A stretch of DNA of 64,000 bases from the NCBI GenBank assembly GCA_948099385.1, contig CANUEZ040000020.1, forward strand, positions 6,666,501 to 6,730,500. The letters are read 5' to 3'. Shown here piece by piece: positions 22,705-34,327 of the stretch. The position numbers and the translations under genes were made by a program. This DNA is from Fasciola hepatica (Eukaryota > Platyhelminthes > Trematoda > Plagiorchiida > Fasciolidae). The first letter of the stretch is position 1, and each line of letters starts with the position of its first letter. Under the pieces are notes generated by a model. It searched no databases and was not told the DNA's origin. It saw only the letters and a program-made list of their open reading frames with translations.

Positions 22705-23391
22705 CCTCCTGGATCCTTAGCAGAGTCAAAGGTTCGGTATACAGGTACTGATTCCTCCTACCTGCCTAGGCTCTGCTGTCAGTGCGCGCGTCTAACGCTC
22801 GTCGTCGACGTTCTACTACTGGTCGCACCTAATCCATTGGATACATAGACGTGAGGCTAGTCTACATCTTCCACGAGATCAAATGACCGATGGCGGGCGT
22901 GCAGGGTCACATAGACGTTGTCCTCGTAAGAGGCCGTCCGGTCCTGGATGTACGTGCTTGAGTGTGTGTGTGTGTGTGCGTGTGTGTTTGTGCCGGGGTT
23001 ACAATGAAATCACAGGTATGACTACACATCAAAGGAGGACTTTCTGCAATGTCAACAAAAGACCGCGTGGCAAGAAGACGAGTAAATGTAGCATGTGTGT
23101 GTGACCTGAGCTCCTCTACTTCCACATATGCAACGGCATTCGGTAGCGTCAACAAAAAGCAAAACAACGAACACTGTCACATGTTTGATGGGTTTACGGG
23201 ATGTAGAGTGCGTCGTGCATGCGTGTATGTATCGGGATGTATAATGGAATTGCACTCATCACCACATATCGGAAAGAACCTTCTGTAATGTCAGCGAAAG
23301 GACCGCGAGCACCTTAACGTGTTTGACGGAGATTGTGTGGTATATATGGTGTTTCTTTATCCACCTCGATTACTGGTGTGAAAAAGGTTTA
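22705..23391 (-). other. 3' untranslated region of the BEL element
   Basis: Non-coding stretch between the end of pol and the 3' LTR. It holds a (GT)n microsatellite at about 22,960-22,988. It also has two imperfect copies, about 230 bp apart, of a segment containing TTCTGCAATGTCAACAAAAG / TTCTGTAATGTCAGCGAAAG. Confidence 0.6.
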
Positions 23392-23697
23392 CTAGGCCTC
23401 AGGGTTATCAGCTCCTCCGTCTTCGCTCTCGAGTAGGTTAATACTGCGTATGTCACGAATGAGCACTCCGTTAGCTGTCTCCAACTTCACCGTTCTTATC
23501 ATTCCGTCAGTGCTTTCAATGGTTTCCGTAACTACTCCCAAAGACCAAGCGCTGAAATGTGCGCGTTTGTCGGCGATCATAACCACGTCCCCAACTTTGA
23601 ATGGTCTTGTTTTGGCCAGCCACTTCTGTCGAGTCTGCAAAGCCGGTAGGTACTCCCGTAGCCATCGCCTCCAGAAGACCTTGGCCAGGTAGTTTGC
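23392..23697 (-). pseudogene. BEL pol, integrase C-terminal domain
   Basis: Same frame as the integrase frame upstream but cut from it by a TAA at 23,698-23,700. After the stop the frame reads YLAKVFWRRWLREYLP, then TRQKW, FKVGDVVMIAD and WSLGVVTET, the FWRRW..EYLP..Q.R.KW and GD.V...D blocks of the C-terminal integrase domain (DUF5641-type) of BEL/Pao elements. In full elements this domain helps integrase bind DNA. It ends at 23,392 with an acidic tail, about 100 residues, the expected length. It would only be made by readthrough. Confidence 0.85.
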
Positions 23698-25726
23698 TTA
23701 CTTCCACCCGTGGAGGTAGCTCCCACGAAGGTTTACCGGCCCTTGGAAACCCTCGTTCGACCTTAACGTCAATAAGTCGTTTGGGGTGAGCGCCAGGTGG
23801 GTGGGGTCGCCGTTCAATACTGGAACCAGGGGGCGGTTGTTCAGGATTCGCTCCACCTCAGTCATGACGGTGTTCAGCGTCTCGTCGTCGGGCGGCTGCT
23901 GCTCCATGATTGACAGCAATATCCGTCTGGCGGACCGGATCATGCGTTCCCATATGCCGCCTCGGTGGCTGGCCTGTGGGGGGTTGAAATGCCATCGTAT
24001 GCCGTAGGCCACGGTTCGATTCTGCAGTTCGTCCCTGTTTATGTTCTTGTGCCAACGCTGCAATTCCCGTTGAGCGCCCACAAAGTTCGATCCATTATCT
24101 GAGTATATATCGGCCGGTACGCCTCTTCGGTTGATAAATCTTTGCAAGGCCCGTAGAAACGAATCGGTCGTCATCGAATGTGCGACTTCTAGGTGTACCG
24201 CACGTGATTTCATGCACGTCACGATACATCCGTATCGCTTTTCTAATCTTTTCCCGCACTTGATCCACAAGGGCCCGAAATAGTCCAACCCGGTGTCACT
24301 GAACGGCCACCAGCCCGTAGTCACCCTGCATTCTGGTAGTGGGGCCATTAGTTGTTTGTCTGCTGTGGCATTGCGTCTCCTGCATTGCACACACCGTCGG
24401 ATTACGCGTTTTACAGTCTCTCGTCCTCTCAACAACCAAAGACGCTTTCGGATGACGCTCGTCACGTGACTTTCCCCGGCATGTCCCTCCATGGCGTGGA
24501 CGTATTGAATCATTAGCTCTACTACAGGTTGTCTCGCAGGCAGCAGTATAGGATACTTTGTGTCGAAGTTCAGGTGGGCGTTGGTCAGCCTACCATCCAT
24601 CCGCAGCAGTCCGTTGATAAGTTTGGGGTTTAAACGCTTCAGCTCGCCTCTTGGAGATGGCATGTCTTCATTGGTCGGCCCCACTTCTTCCGCCCTCTTG
24701 AGTTCTTGGGCGAAAGCCTCGCGTTGTACCATTCTGAAAATATCGTACTCTGCCGCTTGTAGCTCATCGGGACCTATCGGGCCGACCGGTATCCGACCTG
24801 AGGGCCGTAGTCCTTTCATGACTAGTAAATGTCTCTTGAACCTGGTTAACCAAACTAGCGAACGAAGCGTCTTCATCCAGGAAGAAAACCTGACCAGTCG
24901 CGATAGAATGGACGACGCTTCGACGACGTTGGTTGCTATCACTACGCCTTTGATCTCCAGCTCCACTTCCGTAGGGGGTTTTAATTCGAACACGGGCCAG
25001 TCCTGTTTGGGCAATTGCAGGAAGTTTGGCCCTCTCGTCCACGTGTCCAGTTGCCTGAAGTTGTTCGCACCTCGGGAGCACAGGTCGGCCGGGTTATCGC
25101 CAGACCTGGCATGACTCCACTGGTGCGTGGCTGATTCATCGTGGATAATCGTGAGCCGGTTAGCAACGAAAGTACTAAACCGGCTCCGGACGCTGTTGAT
25201 ATAGTAAAGTACTATCGTTGAATCCGTCCAGAAGCTCACAGCTTGCACCACCCTGACTGCCAACACGGCTGCGCTGAGTTCATGGCGTGGGATTGAGACC
25301 GACTTCAGTAGGGCAACGCGGGCTTTAGCGAACAGGATCCTCGTGGTATATTGTCCATCTCCTGCGCACCATCGTCCGTACACCACAGCTCCATAACCGA
25401 CTTCGGATGCATCGGAAAAAGCATGTAGTTCTCCAGTCCGTGTCGTATGGCCAGGGGTCAAACATCGTGGGATTCTTATGTCCCCTAATTTCTTCAGTGT
25501 GTTCAAAAATTCTTCCCAGTCCAGCCGGTCCCCTCGGTCCAGCGACTGGTTCCAATCAACTTTCTTACGGCACAGCCGCTGCAGCAAGATCTTTCCGGGT
25601 AGCAGCCATGGTGAGACGAAACCGAGCGGGTCGAACAAACTTGAGACGGCAGATAGTATGCCACGACGGGTTATTGGCAGCTCGGGTACGTTCAGTTCGA
25701 AAACAAAATCGTCCGTTCCGCGTCCC
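23698..25726 (-). pseudogene. BEL pol, end of reverse transcriptase, RNase H and integrase
   Basis: Long open frame entered after a frameshift at about 25,718-25,726. It reads RRGILSAVSSLFDPLGFVSP (connection after the reverse transcriptase). The RNase H follows: FSDASEVGYGAV near 25,400, HELSAAVLAVR, FWTDSTIVLYY and NPADLCSRG near 25,095. It looks about 10-12 residues short between AVRVVQ and FWTDS. Then comes the integrase zinc-binding region (H..H and CVQCRRR, near 24,390). The catalytic core has D in GLDYFGPL (about 24,285), D in YSDNGSNF (about 24,095) and E in GGIWERMI (about 23,950). So the DDE triad is intact, but the frame lacks a proper start and ends at the TAA at 23,698. Such integrase inserts element cDNA into chromosomes. 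Confidence 0.9.
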
Positions 25727-26255
25727 ATTGTATCCCTAAGGTGAGTTCGATAGGAAGTGGAGAGCCGTCCAAATCTCTTACCCTTTCGGCCTTTTCGTGA
25801 TACGGGATGACATTCAGCGCTTCTGAAGCGTTCGACATCCATTTAGTTAGATGGAAGCCGCCCTCGAACTGTTTCTTGAGGCCTCTAGTGCCTTGCCGCA
25901 CCGTTTGTAGAGCGAAGTGATCCTCTTGAGACAACGTCGGTCTTTCGCCTCCAATGTCATGAAACTTCTTTTCATACAGCCGTTGCAGATGATACTCTAT
26001 GCGGTCCGTTTCGGCGGATAAGTAATTCACGGAACCGCGTACCCCTACTGGACCGTATAACATCCATCCCAGAGCCGTGCGTACGGCATAAGGTGCCTGG
26101 CGGTCGCCCACTCTTTGGTCAAGCACCCAATGCGCCTCTGGCACGTCGCATCCGATGAGGAGATCCACCTCATCATCTTCCCAGTCTACAACGGTTATAT
26201 CCTGCAGGTGGGGCCACCGGGTCAAGATTGCGTTCACCGACCTTGGTGCTCGCAT
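25692..26255 (-). pseudogene. BEL pol fragment with reverse transcriptase core deleted
   Basis: In the same frame as gag but separated by a TAA at 26,268. It begins with the post-protease region (DLLIGCDVPEAHW, LGWMLYGP). It reaches the start of the reverse transcriptase region (LSQEDHFAL), then jumps within about 15 residues to GGFHLTKWMSNASEALN, which in full elements lies well after the catalytic YVDD. Everything between, including the ADIEAMF-type and YVDD motifs, is missing, about 300 residues by comparison with the family. The junction lies at about 25,860-25,905 and keeps the frame. The frame then runs off at the frameshift near 25,720. This copy cannot encode an active reverse transcriptase. 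Confidence 0.88.
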
Positions 26256-26267
26256 GGGGAGATCCGC

Positions 26268-27848
26268 TTACGTGAATGCCTCCGTTGGTTCAATTTCCTC
26301 GTTAGCGTCTAGAGAGATGAGTTGCAGCCTTAATCTACCGGCAGTCAATAACTGTGTTCCGCCCACCGTGCTCACTGCTAACGACGTCGCACATTTAGCC
26401 AGTTGGTGTTTGTCGGCAAACCGCTCTTTCACTAAAGTGGTGTCGGATCCACTATCAACGAAAGCCAACGCCTTGACTATCCCAGTCGGAGTCACTACTC
26501 CCACGGCCACTACGCCTAAACGTACCGGTTTACTGGCAGATTGTGAAGTTGAACAAATCACGCTGGGTTGTGCACTCGCCTCGGATATGGTTACTCTCGC
26601 CTGATGCAGCAGCCGATGGTGTCTGCCCGTGCAGCCCTCGTAACCACATCGATTCCTTGTTCTACAGGCTGCTGCCCGGTGCGTGGTGTTGAGACAGATG
26701 AAACATGCTCCTGCCATCCTCGCCATTCCCCACCGTTCGTCTATTGTGGCGTTGCCGAACTTGGGGCATTCTGGTAGGCCATGGCTAGTACCACAGGATC
26801 TGCAACTTGGTTTCGCCGTGGCATCTCGTGAAATGACGTGTGTGTTGGTCCAAGGCTGGTACTTTGGATGTTCCCGTACAGGGGTTTGGACTTGGCTATT
26901 TCTGGGCTTGTTTGCTCGGTTGCTGTCCCGGATGAGTCGGCCGAATCTGCTGTCAGCTATCTTCGTTTGCCTGTCCAAGTATTCGGTCAGGTGTTCGAAG
27001 TTGGCTTCTCTGTCGCTTCGGCTTATCCGTTCTGCTTCTTCCGCCCACCGACCCTGTAGTTCGGGAGAGAGGTGACGGACTATGCCTTCCAAAGTGTGCA
27101 TGGCGTCTAGGTCAGCCCTGTAACCTAAATGGTCGAGGGCTATTGAGCAGTTCTGCATCTTGATCACCAGGTCGGCCATGGTGTAGACGTCGCCCTTGGT
27201 TCTCTTTGCCTCTGCCATCACGCCCTCTATTAGGTTACGGGCTACTTTGAAAGGTTGGCCAAACAAGTCCCTCAGAATCTTTCTTGCCCTTGTGTAGCCT
27301 TGTTCTGGATCGAGCATGGTGCACCCCTCGATAGATTCTCTTGCTCGGCCTCGGCAGTAGTGAGTAAGGTAGAGAAGCCTTTGCCCAGGGTCGGTTACCT
27401 TGTTTTCAACGAACGTCTCGAACTGTTTGACAAACTTGCAGTATTGCTCAGCTCGCCCGTCGAAAACCGTTAACTCCACTCTAGGCAGATCGATCGATGG
27501 TGGTTTGTAGTCGGCGACCGGCGTGGGGTTCCCTACCTTATTGCACTCTAACCTATCGGAAGTGTCGAAGTCACTGGTCTCATGCTCTCGCTGTTTCTGT
27601 GTACACTTCTCTGCTTCATGCGCCTGTAGTCTAGCCGAAAGTAACTGTTGCTCTAGTTCTAGTATTCTCAGCTTATATAAATCGACATCCTTACGATCAA
27701 TATTGCTTTCAATAACACATGAGCTAGCACTGACAGGACTAGGCGATCTAGCATTAACTAAAGAATCATATGTACCCAAAACCTCCCCAGAGACTTGCCG
27801 TATTACTTCCTGTCCGGATTCGACTGCCTTTGATCCTTTTCTTGGCAT
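26268..27848 (-). pseudogene. BEL gag and protease
   Basis: The start is taken at Met 27,848, 42 bp inside the 5' LTR boundary. The open frame extends further only into the LTR. In order from that Met: a coiled-coil-like Leu/Gln/Glu stretch (residues about 60-85), the DUF1759 capsid-type region beginning ELTVFDGRAEQYCKF (about 120), a zinc knuckle CFICLNTTHRAAAC with an adjacent Cys/His segment (about 375-405), and the aspartic protease motif FVDSGSDTTLV (about 460). Gag packages element RNA and the protease matures the polyprotein. The frame ends at TAA 26,268-26,270, in the protease, where family members continue without a stop. The context suggests a CAA-to-TAA change. Otherwise the gag is intact over 520 codons, so it may still have been made. 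Confidence 0.9.
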
Positions 27849-27890
27849 TTTGCGTGATTTTTCCTCGTTCCAAATTGATCTATTGAGTAT

Positions 27891-28267
27891 TGTTACGAAC
27901 GTTCGAGCAATGCGTAGCCAAATTCGCAACGGATCCCGAAATCAGAAGACGATTATCCGTGATATTCTACGATACTAGATTATTACAATAAACAATGACA
28001 TAAACAATATACAAACCTCAATAATACGATCACAAGGACTCAACAACGAGAAACCGAATAGCAGCGTGTGAGCAGACAGCACGTGCGTCACGCAGGTCCT
28101 GAACAAGGATGTGCCAAAGTAGCGCTCTGGGCGCGAACAAACAACAATTGGTCCAGAAAAACAACCAGTTCGTAAAGACAAGTCAATAGTGTATGGAAAT
28201 GAGTGATGTTGGGAAAAACACTGAATCGCGAGGGAAAAAGGGGGATTTTCCACGACCGGCTGTTACA
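27891..28267 (-). repeat. 5' LTR of the BEL element
   Basis: Promoter-bearing repeat in the element's own orientation. Same length as the 3' copy and about 99% identical. The following minus-strand leader is short (42 bp to gag). A possible primer-binding site starting TGGAACGAGG lies in it, but is offset from the LTR end, so this is weak. Confidence 0.95.
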
Positions 28268-28272
28268 AGCAG

Positions 28273-29150
28273 AACTACCTACCGACCTAAGGTACTCAAA
28301 CATACATACAGTGGGTCTTTGGTAGGACACCACTGGAATAAACCCGGGGCGGGTTTTTGTCTCCTTTGCCAACGCACAGCAGGGAGCTATTGCCAAGCCG
28401 AGCATGAAATCGAGCACACCAAGGAAAGTTGCAAACGGAACACACCGAGTGCGCCGTTTAGTTCAGAGTTTGCTCAGGAACCAAATTCCCCGCACCCACT
28501 GAAACGGGGACTCAGGCCTGTTCCAAGGATAGCGACGGCAGACGAGCGCCTTTCGGTAAGTCCACACGAAGGCCGCCGTCATTGGTGATCTTCAGCGTGT
28601 ACAGCAAAACTAAGCTTCACTGCCGGGGGAAGCGAGGCGAACGTATCAGTAACCGACGTACCTACAGTGTAAAGCCCGTGGAGGCTCAGCGATTACGTAT
28701 CCTCAAGAGAAAGAGTGTGACCGAAATGGAATGGGAGGCGGCGACGACACCACCCAAGTTTAGGCTTAGTGTCAGTCGCAAACAAGGGAGCCGGGCGACC
28801 GTGTTGCATAAACTCCCACAGGGCTCAACAAGAGTAGGTCCCCGAGGCCCCCGAGGGACAACGAAAGGCCAAGTAATGGGACAGGAAAGCCCCAGGTGTT
28901 TTCTTTGAAGTAACATAACTACTACGCACGGTGTAGCCCCCAAGGTTCAAGAGAATAAGGGCCGAATGGTTGTTTGCTCAAGAAGCCGGTTTTTTTTCTC
29001 GGAAATTGTGCCTGAAATTACAAAGGCCCTAAGGGACATAGTGACAGCAAATGACTGGGAGGAACAGGACTTCACATGGTACACAAAACCTGTAGTTCAG
29101 GACTTCAGTGTGGAAAATTGTTGGCTGGAAAAAATACATCAGTGATTATA
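28273..29150 (+). other. unidentified sequence upstream of the non-LTR endonuclease
   Basis: Continuation of the interrupted element. Frames at 28,193-28,588 and 28,582-28,908 are basic and Pro-rich. One has a Cys/His cluster (CLLCQ..C..EHEIEH..C) that could be a decayed zinc knuckle of an ORF1 protein. No firm assignment. Confidence 0.3.
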
Positions 29151-29179
29151 GCTATTTTGGAGAAGGCTGAAGAGAGATC

Positions 29180-31161
29180 AGAGAGCCATGCAACTTCTTG
29201 GCTACACCGCCTACAGACAAGACAAGGGAAAGTAGGCTGGTTGTATAGGTACTCCTTCTTGTAAGAGTCGATTCTGTCCCGTGGGAGGTACTGTTTTTCA
29301 CTTTTGACACCCAACACACAAGCCACTGCATGTTGCGTTGTCCTAGGCAGCTGGCGTTTAGGGACATTTTGCGTCTAAAGAGCACCACGACAGGATGAGG
29401 CAATATACTCCGAACCACTCGATCTTTCGCATGTGGGGCTGTGTAAAGCAGGGGTTTCATCCTGTTGGGGGGGTATGAATCTTCCAGAAATAAACTGGGA
29501 CTTTTACCGTGCCTCAGAAGGACCGCCGGAAATGCTCTCTAGATGTGGCTTCCAAACCAAGCCTTCTAATATCAGAGACAGCCCTCTTTTGCGATGGGCA
29601 GGGTCTATCTATACTAGATCTGCTGGTAACCAGGTATTGGTCTGGTTCCCCCTCTTTGATGACAGGGAGCCAATGAGGCAAACTCATAGCTCAGCCCTGT
29701 GGGTGATGCTTACACTGAGGCACAGCAAACCAGGACACAGATTGGTTCGGAGTCACGCCAGAGTGGATGAGGATCAACTAGCGGCAAGATCAAGAAGCAT
29801 ATGCTAGCTTTTGGAAGACCAAAATCACCTGTGAAGAAAGTTGGAGAGCAATAAAAGGTCGAACAATAGGCTCGGGCGACGGACTTGCTCCAAAACACCA
29901 CTGAGGAATAGGAAGCGGCCACTTTGTTGGAAGCCAATTTTCGCAACGGTGTTAACTGTTCGCAGAAGGCTGTGGGCTCGTTACAAGCTCTGCCGCACGC
30001 ACTACGACTGGGTTGCCTACTAGAAAGCTATAAACAGGTTTCGAGCTCTCCAACGAGAAGAAAAGTAAGAGTACTGGGTAAAGCTCGCTAGCAATGAGAG
30101 GACAGGCCCTAAGAAGTTCTTCGCTTATGTGCAGTCCAGGAAAACGACTCTTGAGAGCGCAGGTACCTTGAAGATGCCCGAAGGTAGAGTAGATCTCGAT
30201 GGTGAAGTCGACGTAGAAACCTTACTTGCGTTCTTCAAGAGAGTGCTTCCTGTGGATCACAAGCTTCCGACAGATTAAGATTGGAGGTGCTCCAGTGCTC
30301 TAGCAGACTACTGAAAGTGAGGATGACGTGCTCCAGAAACTCAAATAACAAAGCAAGCACAAAGCAGCCAGACCGGATGCAATTCATTCCTCAACTGTTC
30401 AGTCTCTTTTCAACAGCTTATCAGGGGCTATTACAAAATTGCTCGTAGCTTCGCTGAAAATGGTGAGGGGCCAGATGATTGGCGTGAGACTATTGTCGTA
30501 GCAATAAACCAGAGTCCAGGCAGAAGGCGGAGAATTATAGACTGGCCGGCCCGACATCAGTGCCATTCAAGTGCTTTACATGAATGGCCTGACAAAATAA
30601 TTGGGCAACCCCTGTTTCATCCCTGCAGATTACGTGAAGTTAGCCAGAGCTGTTTAGTACAGTATATAGGCGCTGTTCTCAAGTGGGCAGGTCGATGTGG
30701 TTTACCTTAGAATCAAGCCAAATGCCAAGACTTGAATAACTACTTGGACGGAAAGGGCGGTATTCCGTCTCAAAGAGTGTCGCGGGTGGAAAACCTAGGT
30801 GTGATTGTCACACAGGAGTTTAGGCCCTCAAGATGGTGCTAAGGAGCTAGGGGGTTATTACCTAAGGTATGTTATACAGTCAGTTACAAAATCCAGAGGT
30901 CTTTGTCCCATTTCATCTAATCTGGAGTGTTGCGTGCAAGCATAGGCTTCCTGTCATTGCAAGGATGAGGAACACTTGAAAGAGGTGCAGCGGCTTGTAG
31001 CTAGAACAATCATCGGTCAGTGGAGGAAGTCATACGCTGAGCCTCAATTCAAGATTACTGAGGGTCTCTGGGGTATGAATATTGGTGGCTCGTTCGTTTC
31101 TGCCCCTGGGTGTGCCACCGGGGGCATAGTCCTAAGCTACTGGGGTCAAGTTCAAGGCTAG
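29180..31161 (+). pseudogene. decayed non-LTR retrotransposon ORF2 (endonuclease and reverse transcriptase)
   Basis: Pieces in family order: GYTAYRQD (about 29,200) and GGMNLPEINWDFYRA (about 29,466), the GDFN-type block of the apurinic-type endonuclease, then ILDLLVTRY. Next is the linker LASNERTGPKKFFAYVQSRK (about 30,088) and LLAFFKRVLP. Reverse transcriptase start: KAARPDAIHSS (about 30,363) and GEGPDDWRETIVVAI (about 30,461). Only about 50 residues separate this from LKWAGRCGLP and NQAKCQ (about 30,675), where about 170 are usual, so the catalytic FADD region is deleted. Then VENLGVIVTQEF (about 30,788) and SNLECCVQA..EEHLKEVQRLV, which runs across 30,924 into the right arm. Several stops and shifts. 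CR1/Jockey/RTE-like; clade not fixed. Confidence 0.75.
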
Positions 31162-34100
31162 ACACGTGAGCTTAATTTTCCACAAAAGGGATTGTACTTG
31201 TATGGGCCAGACCGTCAGTATGCGGCGGGATGCAGCAATGTTCCAATTCCGAAGAACATCCTAGATTCAAGCCGACACACGATTTTCCCACAATTATCTT
31301 TGTGAACGAGAAGTGAGGCTATGTGCTTCTGGCCTTTCTGTCAGCGAACATCTCCGTGAAGTTGATTCCACCTGGAAACTTCTGCTTTTCAGAAAAAACA
31401 TTCAACGCTCTGTGTTGGGAGCTAAAGAAACTCACGGACTTAACAAGGATCTGGAAGCAGAAAAGGTTTCGGCCGCTTTCTTTGCGTGTAGTCCGGACTG
31501 AGGACTGAAGTAAACTCATCTGCAGAACCTTAGGGGTGCGTTCGAAATTTGTTTGAGATTTACTGCTCCACTTTGCGTAGATGAAGGTTCGGTACTTTCT
31601 TGATACTTGTGAGCTTTGATTCCGTAACCGCCCCATCCCAAAAAAAGCAGCTCGTTGGTGTTGTGCCAGTGCTATCAGCCTTGGTTTTGACTTATTTCTC
31701 GAGCCATTTTCTATCACTTTCCAAAGAAATATCAACTAGAAATGTTTTACGAATTGATAGAAGAAGACAAAAACCCATGAAACTATGTGGAAAGGCCTCA
31801 GTGGACACTGAACTGTCCTAAAATGATTCCACTCCAGCTCCAGATCGTCTGTCAGAGATAGTCAGGAATCAGAAGACGGAGATTTTACGTCTGAAGCACT
31901 TCATTGAGACCCCGGAGACCAAGACAAATCACATGGAGGCGACGAAGCTTCGTCTTTTCGCAGAGCAAACATCAGCTCAAAAAGCCCCCAAGGTCTTAAA
32001 AAGGCGAGTTTTTATTGCGGCTGAAGAGCTGCGAGACGTGGATATCTTTTACAAAAGCCCTATTATTTGGGGTCGTTTCGATGGGAAAATTGCCCCTAAG
32101 GGGAAAGCGAAACAAATATTCGAAGCCGTTTTAGAGCTAAGGATTCCAAACCCAGCAGCGCGCTGCCAGCTCGTGTTCAAAAGCAAATGACAAATTCTAG
32201 GGCTCTCTGTTAGTTTTACCTCATTACAGACAGCGTCTGATTGCCTCAAGCAGACTTTTCAGACAAAGGAGGCTAACTGCGCAGTCCGGAGGGTCTCTAA
32301 GGATAAGCCATTATGTGTCAAATTTTAAACTGTAGAACCAGTAGTTGTACGGGACGCTATAGAAGATCTGAGGCACAGGCTTAACCCAGCGTTACGACTC
32401 ACACCAGTCAACTTTAAGCACGGGCCTGAACCTAAGACAGTGAAAAGTTGCACCAAGTGGGTTGCACCTGAATTAGGAAAGCTCCCATCTAGATCTTGTG
32501 CCCCTCCAAATAACAAGACACGCTTCACATCGGACGAATATGGCGGCGAAATATCTGTCAATGTCAACAAGTTGGTCCATAAGGACTTAAGGGGAGGTCA
32601 AGCAGGTACTATATTCCTTTTACTTGGTTCCCCGTTACCCCTGAGCTCGACCATACACTTGGATCCCGTTCCTCTTTGGAGCAGTTTTGGGCCAAAGTTA
32701 CCTGTTCTTCCAGTACAGTCTTTTGATTGTGAGTCATCTACAAGTCTCCAGCTTGAACTGTCGAATGCAGCCATGCTTCCATGGAACAGGTGTGTGAACT
32801 TAGAACCCAACACTCATTTTCGCATTTTTCATTAATAAATGATTTTATTGCCCCAAGGGTGGTCCTAATTAGTCTTCATACTTCAGAGAGCAGTTTTGAG
32901 GAGTATCTTCTAGGACAGACGGCAGAGTAAATTTGGTCAGAGTAGGACCCAAGCGACATAAGATGCAGATTGAGACGGAACAAATCACTTGAGGTATAGA
33001 AATACGAAAGAGGCTGACGTACAATCGAGGATGGTCCTCGCATTCATCTGGAAGAATAAAATAAAAATAATGAAATTCGAGTTTATAAGTAAATGTATAG
33101 GGTGACGTGAAGTTTATGAAAAACGAGCAGCTTCAAAGCTCAACCGGACGTTGAAAAAGATGGAAGCTCCGTGCAGCTGTTTCATCCTTGTTATGAATCA
33201 CCAGGAGTGGGCATGTGCCAGTCCCCACGGGGACTTGTACTCGGAGTGAACGACTATGAATGGAACACACCAACCGCAAGGCTATTCAGCTTCGCCCTTA
33301 ACAGTTTGTTAAACATCAACACTACATTATATTGCACCCTTTTGTCACTGGATGTGAGCGGTAATAACCAGCTCGCTGCACAGCAGCCGACCCCTTTGAT
33401 GGCTGAATTTCTTTTTGAGGGGTTGGATCAGAGTGGTCGTTCCTCTGTCAACAACCTGCAGAGCTCGAATACTGTGTGCATTAGAGTGGTAGGAGATTAG
33501 GTTTGTATAATATGGTTGACCATGCAGCTTCAACTTTCAGCCGACCATTGAAAACCAAGGAAGCATTGTACGACTGTTCCATCCTTGTTGAGAATCGTCA
33601 GCAATGCACACGGATCTACCACTGTGACTCCCACCCAGCTGGGCTCTCTGTTCAGGAAGTGTGGTTTTAGCTTTTGAAGCCGGCGAAGTGCTTCCGGTTC
33701 ATCATTTTTACGTGTTTTTATGAACCTGCAGGGATATCCTTGCTGCTTTTGATTCACACTGACTTGCTCAGTGTTCTAGTCTCAGTAGAGGTTCGGTCAC
33801 TGAGCGCTGCCAATGATTGCTAAAACGAATGGAAAGGCTGTACGGTGCTCCCAAGGTTTTCAACGGTTGGTTGAGCGTTGAAGCTGCATGAGGAATTATG
33901 TTATAGGAATCCATTCTCCTACCACTCAAATGCACACTTGTGATTTCTTGAATCTCTACTCCTGATCCCTCAAACAGACTGATTATCATTAGACCAGTGC
34001 GTATCTGCAGCTTTCATGTGGGATACTTTTCTCGAAACTAGAATGCCGAATATTCAATGGGCTACTTGATCAATGTTCTGATGCCTCTTGCCACCTTTAT

Positions 34101-34327
34101 CTACCTCACTCCCAGAAAACCGTCGGGAAGATAAGCCTGCTTCCCAAAATTATACATCGAATGTTTAAAGAACTATAGCAGAATTTTTGCAGCTTTCGAT
34201 TCCACAGATTTAACGTCTGATGCAAAGAAGTTCACAGCCAACAGATATCTGTGCAACTGTAGAATCAAACGGTAATTTTGAAGCCAGCGAAGTGACTTCC
34301 TCTTTCCAGTGCCAGGCAGTAATTCTC

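Larger units (their letters stand above)
22314..28267 (-). mobile_element. BEL/Pao LTR retrotransposon, complete ends, defective interior
   Basis: A 5,954-bp element read on the minus strand. Identical-length 377-bp LTRs (22,314-22,690 and 27,891-28,267) start TGTTACGAAC and end GGCTGTTACA in plus orientation, and differ at about four positions. AGCAG directly flanks both sides (22,309-22,313 and 28,268-28,272), a perfect 5-bp target duplication of the length typical for this superfamily. Domain order gag, protease, (reverse transcriptase), RNase H, integrase is that of BEL/Pao. The interior has two in-frame stops, one frameshift and loss of the reverse transcriptase core, so this copy is non-autonomous. 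No envelope-like gene is visible. The target was a region next to a non-LTR element. Confidence 0.95.

Noticed and set aside
22940..23000. (GT)n tract as a regulatory element
   Set aside because: A plain dinucleotide microsatellite in the element's 3' untranslated region. Nothing ties it to regulation.
23698..26270. Alternative genetic code (TAA read as glutamine)
   Set aside because: The element uses many normal glutamine codons, also has a frameshift and a deletion, and only two TAA codons occur. Ordinary nonsense mutation is simpler.
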